Origin: Agrobacterium tumefaciens
GTDB taxonomy: Bacteria > Pseudomonadota > Alphaproteobacteria > Rhizobiales > Rhizobiaceae
Assembly (NCBI GenBank): GCA_025560025.1
Contig: CP048486.1
Location: forward strand, 744,001-808,000
Length of the DNA stretch: 64,000 nucleotides
Direction of reading: 5' to 3'
In this document: one piece after another, positions 37,001 through 47,169 of the stretch
Position numbering within the stretch: the stretch's first letter is position 1
Layout: each line of letters starts with the position of its first letter
The notes under the pieces: model-generated
Seen by the model: only the letters and a program-made list of their open reading frames with translations
What the model was told of the DNA's origin: nothing
Databases searched by the model: none
Program-made: the position numbers and the translations under genes

Positions 37001-38894
37001 GGCGAACCCTGCGGGACGAACCGGAAGCGCTGCTCGTATCCTCGAAGAGCGCCGCGAGCTGCTCGGTCATCGCGCCGGCCAGCTCGTCCGCATCCACGAT
37101 GGTTACGGCACGACGATAATAACGCGTCACGTCGTGGCCGATACCGATTGCCAGCAATTCCACCGGCGAGCGCGTTTCAATCTGCTCGATAACCGCGCGC
37201 AGGTGCCGTTCCAGATAGTTACCCGGATTAACCGACAGGGTCGAATCGTCCACCGGCGCACCGTCGGAGATCATCATCATGATCTTGCGCTGCTCGGGGC
37301 GGCCGATCAGGCGGTTATGCGCCCACATCAGCGCCTCGCCGTCGATATTTTCCTTCAGCAGGCCTTCGCGCATCATCAGGCCGAGATTGCGCCGCGAACG
37401 CCGCCACGGAGCGTCCGCAGATTTGTAGATGATATGGCGCAGATCGTTGAGACGGCCGGGCGACGCAGGCTTGCCATTGGCAAGCCACTGTTCGCGCGAC
37501 TGTCCGCCCTTCCAGGCCTTGGTGGTGAAGCCCAGAATTTCGACCTTCACGCCCGAGCGCTCCAGCGTGCGCGCCAGAATATCGGCGCAGGTGGCAGCCA
37601 CGGTAATCGGACGGCCGCGCATCGAACCGGAATTGTCGATGACGAGCGAAACCACGGTATCACGGAACTTGGTGTCGCGTTCCTTTTTGAAGGAAAGCGG
37701 CTGCATCGGGTCGATAATGAGCCTGACGAGACGGGCCGGATCGAGATAGCCCTCTTCCAGATCGAAGTCCCAGGAACGGTTCTGCTGCGCCATCAAGCGG
37801 CGCTGCAGCCGGTTCGCCAGACGCCCGACGGCGCCCTGAAGGTGAGCGAGCTGCTTGTCGAGGAAAGCGCGCAGACGGTCCAGCTCGGCTTCGTCGCACA
37901 GTTCCTCGGCGTGGATTTCCTCGTCGAATTCCTGGGTGAAGATGCGGTAATCGACCTTCTCGTTGAAATCGTCGAAGGGGCTGTTGGGACGGCGGGTTTC
38001 GCCGGGCGTTTCGGAATCCTCGTCGAGATCGTCGGACATTTCCTCGTCCGACATCTCGGCGCCGTCCATCTCGCCTTCTTCCATTTCCTCCTGCGAGGCC
38101 TCGTTTTCATCGGCGGGGGTCGCGTCGGAGCCAGCCTCTTCCTCGACCTGTTCTTCTTCGGTCTCGTTGGTGCGCGGCTGGTCCTCGTTGGATTCCGCTT
38201 CCTGGCTGTCAGGCTCGTTATCCTCGTCGCCGAAATCCTCCGCCATCTGCATGGAGGTCAGCATCTTGCGCACCAGCCGCGAAAACGCCTTCTGGTCGGT
38301 GATGACGCTGGAGAGATCCTTGAGGTCGCCAGCCGCCTTGTCCTCGATGAAATCGCGCCACAGATCAACAACCTTGCCGGCGCTTTCCGGCGGTTTCTCA
38401 CCCGTCAGCTTCTCGCGCACCAAAAGCGCAACGGCTTCTGCAAGCGGCGCATCATCCTTGTTGTTGATGCCGGCGAAATTGGCCTTGGCGTATTTTTCCG
38501 TATTCATGGCCTGGATATTGGAGGCCATACCCGGCATACGCAGCGCGCCGATGGATTCCACGCGAGCCTGTTCCACCGCATCGAAGATCAGCCGCGCTTC
38601 GGCGCCCTGCGGCGACATTACCGCATGGGTATCGGCATCATGGCAGGCAAGGCGCAGCGCCATGGAATCGCCGAGGCCACGCGTGATGGCAATTTCCTGT
38701 TGAGTGGGCTTCTTGGAAATTTCCGGCAGCCGCATGCGCTCGCCGGCAAGACCCGGCCGCTCATTGGCGAAGACGACCTCGACTTCGGCATCACCGGCAA
38801 CGGATCGCACGCATCCGGCAATCGCCTGACGCAACGGTTCCGTATCGACCGCCGTACCCGGTTTCGCTCTGGAATTGTCGCCGCGCGCTGCCAT
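36990..38894 (-). CDS. cobT: Aerobic cobaltochelatase subunit CobT
   Basis: 634 residues from ATG 38894, with AGGAAAG upstream. The middle (about residues 210-310) is an extremely acidic low-complexity region. The C-terminal VWA domain has the MIDAS motif DNSGSMRGR and continues [23 protein letters not shown]; the MIDAS aspartates follow at [12 protein letters not shown]. CobT and CobS form the AAA-type chaperone that, with CobN, inserts cobalt into hydrogenobyrinic acid diamide in aerobic B12 synthesis. cobS lies directly upstream. Confidence 0.95.
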   Translation of the reverse strand: MAARGDNSRAKPGTAVDTEPLRQAIAGCVRSVAGDAEVEVVFANERPGLAGERMRLPEISKKPTQQEIAITRGLGDSMALRLACHDADTHAVMSPQGAEARLIFDAVEQARVESIGALRMPGMASNIQAMNTEKYAKANFAGINNKDDAPLAEAVALLVREKLTGEKPPESAGKVVDLWRDFIEDKAAGDLKDLSSVITDQKAFSRLVRKMLTSMQMAEDFGDEDNEPDSQEAESNEDQPRTNETEEEQVEEEAGSDATPADENEASQEEMEEGEMDGAEMSDEEMSDDLDEDSETPGETRRPNSPFDDFNEKVDYRIFTQEFDEEIHAEELCDEAELDRLRAFLDKQLAHLQGAVGRLANRLQRRLMAQQNRSWDFDLEEGYLDPARLVRLIIDPMQPLSFKKERDTKFRDTVVSLVIDNSGSMRGRPITVAATCADILARTLERSGVKVEILGFTTKAWKGGQSREQWLANGKPASPGRLNDLRHIIYKSADAPWRRSRRNLGLMMREGLLKENIDGEALMWAHNRLIGRPEQRKIMMMISDGAPVDDSTLSVNPGNYLERHLRAVIEQIETRSPVELLAIGIGHDVTRYYRRAVTIVDADELAGAMTEQLAALFEDTSSASGSSRRVRRAG

Positions 38895-39001
38895 TGTCTT
38901 TCCTGTCATTTGTCGGCGCCTGCGGCACGCGATCAGAAGATCGCGCGCCCCACCGGCGTCTTCAAGTCATGGGTGATCTTCCCCGGACGAGCCGGGGACT
39001 A

Positions 39002-39991
39002 TCAGGCGCTGAGAACGATGTTCGCAGCGCTTTCCTTCAGCTCGACGCCGAAAGCCCGCTGATATTGCTCGGCCACAAGCGTGCGCTCCAGCTCGTCACA
39101 CTTGTTGAGGAAGGTCACACGGAAGGCAAAGGCGAGATCGCCGAAGATTTCCGCATTTTCCGCCCAGGTGATGACGGTACGCGGGCTCATGACCGTGGAA
39201 AGATCGCCGTTGACGAAGGCCGAACGGGTCAGATCGGCAACACGCACCATCTTGGAGACGGTTTCGCGGCCCTTCGGATTATCGAGGCTCTTCACCTTGG
39301 CGGCAATGATGTTCACTTCCTGCTCATGCGGCAGGTAGTTCAGCGTGGTGACGATGGACCAGCGGTCCATCTGCGCCTGGTTGATCTGCTGCGTGCCGTG
39401 GTAAAGGCCGGTCGTATCACCGAGGCCGACCGTGTTGGCGGTCGCAAAAATGCGGAAGGCCGGGTGAGGACGGATGACGCGGCTCTGGTCGAGCAGGGTC
39501 AGGCGGCCGGACGATTCCAGCACGCGCTGGATGACGAACATCACGTCCGGGCGGCCGGCATCATATTCATCGAAGACGAGCGCGACATTGTGCTGGTAGG
39601 CCCAGGGCAGAATGCCGTCCTTGAATTCGGTAACCTGCTTGCCGTCCTTCAGAACGATGGCGTCCTTGCCGACGAGGTCGATACGGCTGACATGGCTGTC
39701 GAGGTTGACGCGCACGCAGGGCCAGTTCAGGCGGGCAGCCACCTGTTCGATATGGGTGGATTTACCCGTGCCGTGGAAACCGGAGACCATGACACGTCGG
39801 TTGTGAGCAAAACCGGCAAGGATCGCAAGCGTCGTGTCGCGATCGAAAAGATAGTCGGGATCAAGGTCAGGCACATAGGCGTCGCCCTGGGAATAGGCGG
39901 GAACCCGCAGATCCGTATCAATGCCGAAAACCTCCCGTACGGACACCGTCGTGTCGGGCAGGTTGGAAATATCAAGGTCGATTTTGCTCAT
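39002..39991 (-). CDS. cobS: Aerobic cobaltochelatase subunit CobS (AAA+ ATPase)
   Basis: 329 residues from ATG 39991 ([18 protein letters not shown]). Walker A is [14 protein letters not shown], Walker B is [14 protein letters not shown], and sensor 1 is FATANTVG. It powers cobalt insertion in the late aerobic B12 pathway together with CobT and CobN. The order cobS-cobT downstream of a J-domain gene is conserved in rhizobia. Confidence 0.96.
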   Translation of the reverse strand: MSKIDLDISNLPDTTVSVREVFGIDTDLRVPAYSQGDAYVPDLDPDYLFDRDTTLAILAGFAHNRRVMVSGFHGTGKSTHIEQVAARLNWPCVRVNLDSHVSRIDLVGKDAIVLKDGKQVTEFKDGILPWAYQHNVALVFDEYDAGRPDVMFVIQRVLESSGRLTLLDQSRVIRPHPAFRIFATANTVGLGDTTGLYHGTQQINQAQMDRWSIVTTLNYLPHEQEVNIIAAKVKSLDNPKGRETVSKMVRVADLTRSAFVNGDLSTVMSPRTVITWAENAEIFGDLAFAFRVTFLNKCDELERTLVAEQYQRAFGVELKESAANIVLSA

Positions 39992-40059
39992 CACGTCTCC
40001 AAGGCGGGCGGCAGCCACCCGGCCACATCATCAATCAGGCGGTAAACACGTAAGTTGGC

Positions 40060-40695
40060 TTAGCAGAAACCTGACTGCTTTAACAATTGATATGCTTGAA
40101 CAACAGCCCGAAAACGTTCTTCCGAACCACGATCGCCACCATTAGCATCAGGATGGTGCTTTTTGACAAGCTCCTTATAGCGCCTTTTTATCTCTTCCTG
40201 CTTCGCACTGGCGGCAAGACCGAGCGTATCGAAGGCTTTCGCCTCCAGCGTCTTCAATTTGCGGTCCTGCTGCAGGCGCTGTCCGCCTGCCCTTGCACCA
40301 CCCGCAAAGCCGCCGGCGAAGCCGAAGGGATCGCGAATGCGGGCATTACCGCTGGCCGTGCCGGATCGAAGTGTGGAGTGCAAAGGGCTGTCGCGCGCCG
40401 TCTTGTTGACGCCCACCGTCCAGGTGGGACGATGACCGGTGATCGCCTCTTTCTGATAACGGGCGATCTCGCCGTCGGACAGGCCCGAGAAATAATTATA
40501 GCCCTTGTTGTATTCCTTCACATGCTCAAAACAGAACAGGAAGAATTGCCCCTCGGCATTGCGGCCGACGGGTGCGCGGTGAACGCCCGGCTTGTCGCAT
40601 CCGTCCCACTGGCAGGTGGGGGCCTGAACCTCAGGTTCCCTCTCCCTTTTCCGGCGCGTGCGGATGCGGTCGAAATATTTCGAATCCAGTTTCAT
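40060..40695 (-). CDS. J-domain (DnaJ-like) protein with N-terminal CxxxxC cluster
   Basis: 211 residues from ATG 40695. The J domain is C-terminal rather than N-terminal, with the HPD motif in LVKKHHPDANGGDRGSEERF. The N-terminal ~100 residues carry a cysteine set (CQWDGCDKPGVHRAP, FLFCFEHVKEYNKGYNYF) likely to bind zinc. Such proteins upstream of cobS are conserved in Rhizobiales. It may act as a J-protein co-chaperone with DnaK; its client is unknown. Confidence 0.88.
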   Translation of the reverse strand: MKLDSKYFDRIRTRRKREREPEVQAPTCQWDGCDKPGVHRAPVGRNAEGQFFLFCFEHVKEYNKGYNYFSGLSDGEIARYQKEAITGHRPTWTVGVNKTARDSPLHSTLRSGTASGNARIRDPFGFAGGFAGGARAGGQRLQQDRKLKTLEAKAFDTLGLAASAKQEEIKRRYKELVKKHHPDANGGDRGSEERFRAVVQAYQLLKQSGFC

Positions 40696-40809
40696 GATGC
40701 CCTGATTATGGGGTGCGAAAAGCCGCACAACAAGAATTGACAAAACGGAATGTTACAGGCTTTTAGGTAGCCCCCTTCAAGACCAGCCAACGAGAATGGA
40801 GCCCGTCGC

Positions 40810-41091
40810 ATGTCCCTGCGAGAACGCATAGAAACCAAGCTTCGGGAGAGCTTTTCACCGGAGCGCCTGAGGGTCGTCGATGAAAGCCAGATGCATGCGG
40901 GCCACCAGCCTGACATAACCGGCACGGGCGAGACGCATATGCGTGTTCAGATAGTGTCGGAAAGCTTTTCCGGCAAGTCTCGCGTCGAGCGCCACCGGGC
41001 GATCAACGCGCTTTTGAAGCCGGAACTCGATGCCGGCCTGCATGCGCTGGCGATAGAGGCGGCGGCGCCGGGGGAAGCGGTGCGGTTCTAG
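40810..41091 (+). CDS. bolA: BolA family protein
   Basis: 93 residues. BolA hallmarks are ERIETKLRESFSPERLRVVDES and the C-terminal helix-turn of HRAINALLKPELDAGLHALAIEA. BolA proteins pair with monothiol glutaredoxins in iron-sulfur metabolism and can act as transcription regulators. It is divergent from the J-domain gene across a 114-base gap. Confidence 0.92.
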   Translation: MSLRERIETKLRESFSPERLRVVDESQMHAGHQPDITGTGETHMRVQIVSESFSGKSRVERHRAINALLKPELDAGLHALAIEAAAPGEAVRF

Positions 41092-41116
41092 GCACGACTT
41101 CCCTTGTCTCGCGGGT

Positions 41117-42250
41117 TTACCCCGGATGCTTTTCCGACAGGAAGGACTGCACCTCGGACGCCGCAACATCATCCGCCACGAAGGACTGGCCGATGCCGTG
41201 GGTGAGGATGAAGGTGAGCTTACCGCCCTTGACCTTCTTGTCCTGCGCGATTGCCGTCATCAGCGTCTCGACCGGCGGCAACTCGCCGGGAATATCCTTC
41301 ATCGTCGTCGGCAGGCCGACGGCCTTCAGATGCGCTTCAACGCGCGCGGCATCGTCCGGGCTTGCGAGGTTGAGGCGGGCGGAGAACTGGTGCGCCAGCA
41401 CCATGCCGATGGCGACGCCTTCGCCATGCACCAGCCGCTTGCTATCGTAATTGGTCGCCGCCTCCAGCGCATGGCCGAATGTATGGCCGAGATTGAGGAG
41501 GGCACGCACGCCGTTTTCCTTCTCATCCGCCACCACCACATCGGCTTTCGCCTGGCAGCTCGTTGCAATCGCCTGAATGCGGGCGGGGCCGCCGGTGCGG
41601 ATGTCATCCCAGTTCTTTTCCAGCCAGAAGAAGAAGTCCGGCTTGTCGATCAATCCGTATTTGACCACTTCGGCATAACCGGCGCGGAATTCACGCGGGC
41701 TCAGCGTATCGAGCACCGCCGTATCCGCCAGCACCAGATCGGGCTGGTGGAATACGCCGATGAGGTTCTTGCCATGGCGGCTGTTGATGCCGGTCTTGCC
41801 ACCGACCGATGAGTCGACCTGCGCCAGAAGCGAAGTCGGTATCTGCACGAAGCGCACGCCCCGGCGCACAATACCGGCCGCAAAACCGGCGAGATCGCCG
41901 ATCACGCCGCCGCCGAGCGCGATCACCGCATCGTTACGCTCCACCCTTGCTGCCAGAACCGCATCGCAGACGGTGACCAGATGTTCGAAGCTCTTGGTCT
42001 TCTCGCCGGCCGGCAGCGTCAGCGAGACGGCCTCGATGCCATCCGTCTGCAGCCCGTCCATCAGGCCTTCGAGGTAAAGCGGCGCGACATGTTCATCGGT
42101 GATGATGGCCGCGCGCCGGCCCTTCAGCCGCGCCGAAATCTCGCCGCCCGCCCGGCCGATCAGGCCCGGCCCGATCAGAATGTCATAGGCGCGCTCGCCG
42201 AGCGGCACATGGACGAGACGTTCATCGGCGTGGATTTCGGAAGGCGTCAT
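41117..42250 (-). CDS. aroB: 3-dehydroquinate synthase
   Basis: 377 residues. NAD-binding [35 protein letters not shown] and metal-binding [10 protein letters not shown] are characteristic. It converts DAHP to 3-dehydroquinate, the second shikimate-pathway step. It is 5 bases downstream of aroK, giving the usual aroKB operon. Confidence 0.97.
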   Translation of the reverse strand: MTPSEIHADERLVHVPLGERAYDILIGPGLIGRAGGEISARLKGRRAAIITDEHVAPLYLEGLMDGLQTDGIEAVSLTLPAGEKTKSFEHLVTVCDAVLAARVERNDAVIALGGGVIGDLAGFAAGIVRRGVRFVQIPTSLLAQVDSSVGGKTGINSRHGKNLIGVFHQPDLVLADTAVLDTLSPREFRAGYAEVVKYGLIDKPDFFFWLEKNWDDIRTGGPARIQAIATSCQAKADVVVADEKENGVRALLNLGHTFGHALEAATNYDSKRLVHGEGVAIGMVLAHQFSARLNLASPDDAARVEAHLKAVGLPTTMKDIPGELPPVETLMTAIAQDKKVKGGKLTFILTHGIGQSFVADDVAASEVQSFLSEKHPG

Positions 42251-42255
42251 GGGAA

Positions 42256-42837
42256 TCAGTCTTTCTGTTCGATGCCGGCTATGGCGGCCAGCACTTCTGT
42301 CACGATGATTTCCTTGCGGACATCGCGGGATTCGATGGTCAGATCCGCTTCGGCATAGATCGGATAGCGCTTCTCCATCAGGGCCGCGAGCGTGGCCTTG
42401 GGGTTTTCGGTCTTGAGAAGCGGGCGGTGGTCACGCTTGTTGACCCTTTCCCAGAGCACCTCGAGATCGGCCTTCAGCCACAGTGAAATACCGCCGCGCG
42501 TGATGTGCCGGCGGGTATTGTCGTTGATGAAGGCGCCGCCTCCGGTGGAAATGACCTTGGGGCCGCCGCGCAGCAGCCGCTTGATGACCCGTGTTTCCAG
42601 CGCCCGGAATTCCTCCTCGCCATAAGTGGCGAAAAGTTCGGCTATCGTCATGCGCGAAACCCGCTCGATTTCGACATCCGTATCGATGAAGGAGACCTTG
42701 AGCTGCTGGGCGACCATGCGGCCTATCGCGGATTTTCCAGCCCCCATCAGCCCGACAAAGACGATGTTGCGCCGTCCGAGCTTTGCCCGCGCTTGTTCCC
42801 CGAGTGTGGCCGGGACGGATAAATTCGTTTCATTCAT
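42256..42837 (-). CDS. aroK: Shikimate kinase
   Basis: 193 residues. The P-loop is [15 protein letters not shown] at residues ~32-46. Shikimate-binding residues fall in [10 protein letters not shown] and STGGGAFI. It phosphorylates shikimate in the aromatic amino-acid pathway, and aroB follows immediately. Confidence 0.95.
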   Translation of the reverse strand: MNETNLSVPATLGEQARAKLGRRNIVFVGLMGAGKSAIGRMVAQQLKVSFIDTDVEIERVSRMTIAELFATYGEEEFRALETRVIKRLLRGGPKVISTGGGAFINDNTRRHITRGGISLWLKADLEVLWERVNKRDHRPLLKTENPKATLAALMEKRYPIYAEADLTIESRDVRKEIIVTEVLAAIAGIEQKD

Positions 42838-43026
42838 AAATTTGAAAGCCCGTTTGGCATGGATATCTGCAAATGTTTACGAAGCGTCAAGCCAAATTGC
42901 TGACTGAATTGCGTTGAATCACAATCAACGCCGCATGCGGCGCGGAGTAGACGTCGGCTTTTTGATCTTGCTGCCGCTATCGCCGCACCGCATATAAGTT
43001 TCGATCGCCACCTTCACGGAGCCGCC

Positions 43027-43200
43027 ATGCCCACCCTCTTCCGCTTCACGATGATACTGGCGACCATTGCGGGGCTGGTCTATGGCGGCATGGTGCTGCT
43101 TGTCATGTTCGTTCAGCCGCGCGACCGCGAAGTGACGGTGCGCATTCCTTCCGAGCGGCTGAACCCACCGGCGGCTGAGCCGGCCAGACGCACCCCATGA
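43027..43200 (+). CDS. Small single-span membrane protein, 57 aa, coupled to xerD
   Basis: 57 residues from ATG 43027 ([20 protein letters not shown]). One hydrophobic helix is followed by a short basic, proline-rich cytoplasmic or periplasmic tail ending AEPARRTP. The stop overlaps the xerD start (ATGA), so translation is coupled. Homologs of this length occur beside xerD in rhizobia (recalled, not searched). It is too short for many gene callers. Function unknown. Confidence 0.7.
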   Translation: MPTLFRFTMILATIAGLVYGGMVLLVMFVQPRDREVTVRIPSERLNPPAAEPARRTP

Positions 43201-44192
43201 ACGCTCAGGCGGCAGGAGGGCGCGATGGCGCGCGGCTGGAAAGCTTTCTGGAAATGATGAGCGCCGAGCGCGGCGCCGCCACAAACACACTCTCTTCCTA
43301 TGAGCACGATCTTTCCGATCTGCGCGAATTTCTCGGCCAGCGCGGCCAGTCTTTGACGGAAGCGGGCACCCCGGACCTTTCCGCTTATCTCACCCATCTT
43401 TCCGCTCAGGGCTTTGCCGCCACTTCACAGGCAAGACGCCTGTCCTCCATGCGGCAATTCTATCGTTTTCTCTATTCGGAAGGGCTGCGCAGCGACGATC
43501 CGACCGGCATCATCGACGCCCCGAAAAAAGGCCTCACCCTGCCGAAAACAATGAGCGTCGACGATGTGAACAGGCTTCTTGCCCTTGCCGCGCAGGAAGC
43601 CGCCACATCCGGTCCCGGCCAGCTTGCCCGCATCCGCATGCATCTGCTGCTCGAGCTTCTTTATGCCACCGGCATGCGTGTGAGCGAACTTGTCTCCCTG
43701 CCCGCCAAGGTGCTGCGTCAGGAAGGCCGCTTTCTGATGATCCGCGGCAAGGGCAACAAGGACCGCATGGTTCTTCTTTCCCGCGCCGCCATCGAGGCGA
43801 TGGAAAAATACGAGACTGCCAGAAAGGCGCTCGCGCCGGAGAAAAGCAGGGCGGCCGCTACGCAGAAAAAACCGGAGACACAGGAGAGCCCGTGGCTGTT
43901 TCCTTCGAACAGCAAGGAAGGTCACCTGCCCCGCCAGGTCTTTGCCCGCGACCTCAAGGATATTGCCATTCGTGCGGGTCTGATCCCATCTGCGGTATCA
44001 CCGCACGTCCTGCGTCATGCCTTTGCCAGCCACCTTTTGCAGAACGGCGCTGACTTGCGCGCCGTGCAGGAACTGCTGGGCCATTCCGACATTTCCACGA
44101 CACAAATCTATACACATGTGCTGGAAGAACGCCTGCAAGAGCTGGTACAAACACATCACCCCCTTGCCAAACAGGGCAAAAACCTTGATTAG
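43197..44192 (+). CDS. xerD: Site-specific tyrosine recombinase XerD
   Basis: 331 residues. An N-terminal SAM-like core-binding domain is followed by the catalytic domain: Arg in [14 protein letters not shown], Lys in [11 protein letters not shown], His/Arg in [14 protein letters not shown], His in [11 protein letters not shown] and the nucleophile Tyr in [10 protein letters not shown]. It resolves chromosome dimers at dif with XerC. It is followed by accA, a common order. Confidence 0.94.
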   Translation: MNAQAAGGRDGARLESFLEMMSAERGAATNTLSSYEHDLSDLREFLGQRGQSLTEAGTPDLSAYLTHLSAQGFAATSQARRLSSMRQFYRFLYSEGLRSDDPTGIIDAPKKGLTLPKTMSVDDVNRLLALAAQEAATSGPGQLARIRMHLLLELLYATGMRVSELVSLPAKVLRQEGRFLMIRGKGNKDRMVLLSRAAIEAMEKYETARKALAPEKSRAAATQKKPETQESPWLFPSNSKEGHLPRQVFARDLKDIAIRAGLIPSAVSPHVLRHAFASHLLQNGADLRAVQELLGHSDISTTQIYTHVLEERLQELVQTHHPLAKQGKNLD

Positions 44193-44254
44193 AGCGACCG
44201 GAACCGCCGGATAATCCGGTCAAACCTTGCGCAAAACGATCGGAAACGGATCTC

Positions 44255-45208
44255 ATGCACAATTATCTCGACTTCGAAAAACCTATCTCGGACCTTGAAG
44301 GCAAGATCATCGAGCTGAAGAAGCTTGCCGATGAAGACGAGAGCATAGACACCTCGGAGGAGATCAACCGCCTGGAATCGCGCGTCAACGATGCGATGCA
44401 GGACATCTATTCCAAGCTGAACGCCTGGCAGAAAACGCAGGTCGCGCGCCATCCGCAGCGCCCGCATTTCGTCGATTACGCCAAGGCGTTGTTCACCGAT
44501 TTCACGCCGCTTGCCGGCGACCGCAAATTTTCCGAGGACGCGGCTATTCAGGCGGGCCTTGCCCGCTTCAACGGTCAGCCCGTCGCCATCATCGGCCAGG
44601 AAAAGGGCAACGACACCAAAAGCCGCCTGAAGCACAATTTCGGCAGCCCGCGTCCGGAAGGTTACCGCAAGGCGATCCGCGTGCTGGAGCTGGCCGACCG
44701 TTTCTCGCTGCCGGTGATCACCCTCATCGATACGGCAGGCGCCTATCCCGGCGTTGGCGCGGAAGAGCGCGGCCAGGCCGAAGCCATCGCCCGTTCAACG
44801 GAAATGTGCCTCAACGTCAAGGTGCCGATCGTCTCCGTCGTCATCGGCGAAGGCGGTTCGGGCGGCGCCATCGCGATTGCCACCGGCAACCGCGTCTACA
44901 TGCTCGAACATGCGATCTATTCGGTGATCTCGCCGGAAGGTGCAGCCTCCATTCTCTGGCGCGATTCGACCCGCGCCAAGGAAGCTGCAACCAATATGAA
45001 GATCACCTCGGAAGATCTGAAATCGCTTGGCGTTATCGACGGAATCATTCCCGAACCGATCGGCGGCGCACACCGTGCTCCGGAAACCGTGATCGGCGCG
45101 ACCGGCGGTGTGATCGCCAAGGCGCTGGCCGATCTCTCCCAGCGTTCCGGCACACAGCTGCGCGCTGAACGCCGCCAGAAGTTCCTGGATATTGGCCGGA
45201 ATCTCTAA
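44255..45208 (+). CDS. accA: Acetyl-CoA carboxylase carboxyltransferase alpha subunit
   Basis: 317 residues, normal length. It starts [18 protein letters not shown] and contains [48 protein letters not shown] and [17 protein letters not shown], the canonical AccA motifs. It transfers carboxylate from biotin on AccB to acetyl-CoA, starting fatty-acid synthesis. Confidence 0.97.
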   Translation: MHNYLDFEKPISDLEGKIIELKKLADEDESIDTSEEINRLESRVNDAMQDIYSKLNAWQKTQVARHPQRPHFVDYAKALFTDFTPLAGDRKFSEDAAIQAGLARFNGQPVAIIGQEKGNDTKSRLKHNFGSPRPEGYRKAIRVLELADRFSLPVITLIDTAGAYPGVGAEERGQAEAIARSTEMCLNVKVPIVSVVIGEGGSGGAIAIATGNRVYMLEHAIYSVISPEGAASILWRDSTRAKEAATNMKITSEDLKSLGVIDGIIPEPIGGAHRAPETVIGATGGVIAKALADLSQRSGTQLRAERRQKFLDIGRNL

Positions 45209-45399
45209 CGCCGGCCTTATTTTCCTTGAATATCGCCCCAACTCGGCCATAGTCCGGTCACATCAAAAGATGTATCGGCGGCCGCGGGGCGGGTCCGATT
45301 TGAGTTAAGAAGATGTAAACGGTTAATACCGTATTTAAAATACACACGTGCTGGTGTAGAACTTGCGCCGCTTCGTGCCATCGTCTTTCGGATCAGATC

Positions 45400-46695
45400 A
45401 TGCGTTTGACACATTTTGCCCTTCTCGCCTGCACCGCGCTCATTCTTACCGGCTGCAACGATACGCTCGAAACCGTGGAACGCGACGTTTCCCACGTCAA
45501 GAACAAGGTCGATTACCCGCTGTCTCCGTCCATTCTGGCCGAGATCGACAAAAGGGGCATGGACCGCACATCGCCGATCATGATCCGCATCTTCAAGGAA
45601 GAAGGTGCCTTGGAAATCTGGAAGGCCAGACGCGACAACCGCTTCGAAAAGATCGCCGGCTACGAGATTTGCGCATGGTCCGGCAAACTCGGCCCCAAGG
45701 TGAAGGAAGGCGACCGGCAGGCGCCGGAAGGTTTCTACAACCTGACGCCCGCGCACCTTAATCCAAACTCGAAATATTATCTCGCCATCAATACCGGCTT
45801 CCCGAACCGCTACGATGCCGCCAATGGCCGCAACGGCACCAATCTGATGATCCATGGCGCCTGCTCATCGTCAGGCTGTTATTCGATGACGGATGCGCAG
45901 ATTCTTGAAATCTACGGTTTTGCCCGTGACGCCTTCAAGGGCGGCCAGAAGACCGTGCAGCTGCAGGCCTTTCCGTTCCGCATGACGGCGGAGAACATGG
46001 CCCGCCATCGCCAGAGCGAGCATCTCGAATTCTGGAAGATGCTGAAGGTCGGTTACGACAATTTCGAAGTGACCAAGCGCCCGCCGGAAGTGAATGTCTG
46101 CGAGAAGAAATACGTCTTCAACCAGCAGACGGAAGGCGGCAGCTTCAACGCCTCCGCCCAATGCCCGGCCATGAGTACACCGCCGGCGCTCGTCAGTGCG
46201 CTTTCGAGCTACGAGAAGACCTATGATCTCGCCTATGAAAAGGCGATGTCGAAATATGACGGCATGGCCTGGTACGACCCGAGCGAAGCGGAGCGCAAGG
46301 CGCTGGTCGCCGAAAAGCGCAAGGGTCGTGAGCCCGCCTATGCCCCGACCGGCTCCGCGCTGAAGGCCGGTAAGCTGATGAAGGAAACGGAATATGCTGC
46401 GCTGATGGAGAAGAAGGCGCAGCAGGTGACGTCTTCCTCTCCGGCCACGACCGCAACCGCCTCTTCCCTGCGCGGCCCGCGCCCTTCGGCGGCGCAGCCC
46501 GCGGCACCGCAATCGAACCCGGCGCCTGCAGCGCCGACAATGGTTGCCTCGGCCGCTCCCGCAGCAGCCGGTCAGACTGGCGCTGCCGCCCAGAGCGTTC
46601 CGGTTCCGACCATGAACCCGCTTGCCTATTCCGCAGCACCTGCACCCGAAGCGCCGGAGAAGAAGCCGTTCTGGAAGTTCTGGGCCAAGGAATGA
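45400..46695 (+). CDS. Lipoprotein L,D-transpeptidase (YkuD/YafK type)
   Basis: 431 residues. A lipoprotein signal MRLTHFALLACTALILTGCN is followed by the YkuD catalytic domain with YFLAI-like strand LAINTGFPNRYDAANGRNG and the catalytic motif HGACSSSGCYSMTD (His and Cys). The C-terminal ~110 residues are Ala/Pro-rich and low-complexity. The enzyme likely forms 3-3 peptidoglycan crosslinks or attaches proteins to the wall in the periplasm. It overlaps tusA by 4 bases. Confidence 0.88.
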   Translation: MRLTHFALLACTALILTGCNDTLETVERDVSHVKNKVDYPLSPSILAEIDKRGMDRTSPIMIRIFKEEGALEIWKARRDNRFEKIAGYEICAWSGKLGPKVKEGDRQAPEGFYNLTPAHLNPNSKYYLAINTGFPNRYDAANGRNGTNLMIHGACSSSGCYSMTDAQILEIYGFARDAFKGGQKTVQLQAFPFRMTAENMARHRQSEHLEFWKMLKVGYDNFEVTKRPPEVNVCEKKYVFNQQTEGGSFNASAQCPAMSTPPALVSALSSYEKTYDLAYEKAMSKYDGMAWYDPSEAERKALVAEKRKGREPAYAPTGSALKAGKLMKETEYAALMEKKAQQVTSSSPATTATASSLRGPRPSAAQPAAPQSNPAPAAPTMVASAAPAAAGQTGAAAQSVPVPTMNPLAYSAAPAPEAPEKKPFWKFWAKE

Positions 46696-46928
46696 GCGAC
46701 ACGGTCGAGACCGTCTATGATTTGAGGGGGCTTAAATGCCCCCTTCCGGTTTTGAGAAGCCGCAAGAAACTCGCAAGCCTGAAGGCAGGCGATATTCTGA
46801 CTGTCGAGACGACCGATCCGCTGGCGGTGATCGATATTGCCCATATGTGCAGTGAGGATGGGCATAGGCTGGTGGAAACCACTGCGCTGGATAAGGGGCA
46901 TCGGTTTCGGATTGTGAAGGGCGGGTAA
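46692..46928 (+). CDS. TusA/SirA family sulfurtransferase-like protein
   Basis: 78 residues of the TusA fold. The conserved cysteine is in YDLRGLKCPLPVLRSRKKL at residues ~9-27, and the rest matches GDILTVETTDPLAVIDIAHMC. TusA relays sulfur for tRNA thiolation or molybdenum cofactor; the exact paralogue is uncertain. Its ATG overlaps the L,D-transpeptidase stop. Confidence 0.9.
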   Translation: MSDTVETVYDLRGLKCPLPVLRSRKKLASLKAGDILTVETTDPLAVIDIAHMCSEDGHRLVETTALDKGHRFRIVKGG

Positions 46929-46950
46929 CCGACGTTCCACGCTGGCGGCT

Positions 46951-47139
46951 GTGGTTACCCCCCTCTGCCCTGCCGGGCATCTCCCCCTCAAGGGGGGAGA
47001 TCGGTCGCGGCGACTGCTCGTTTTCTCACAAGGTCTGCACTTCGGGCTGCTGTCCCCATAAAGATGTTCGGAGCAAGCCGCTTGTGGATCTCCCCCCTTG
47101 AGGGGGAGATGTCCGGCAGGACAGAGGGGGGTGAACCAC
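46951..47139. repeat. 189-bp element with ~50-bp terminal inverted repeats
   Basis: The left arm (46951 onward) reads GTGGTTACCCCCCTCTG, then CCTGCCGGGCATCTCCCCC. The right arm ending at 47139 is its complement, with GGGGGAGATGTCCGGCAGG and CAGAGGGGGGTGAACCAC. The arms pair over about 50 bases with few mismatches, flanking a ~85-bp centre. It carries no ORF. It is either a MITE-like or a rhizobial palindromic element between convergent genes. Confidence 0.8.
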
Positions 47140-47169
47140 ACCCACCAACCTAGACCATCACGACACGCC

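Noticed and set aside
36558..39062. 834-codon rightward frame opposite cobT and cobS
   Set aside because: Shadow frame of cobT, whose VWA and acidic regions are unmistakable; no motif in the antisense product.
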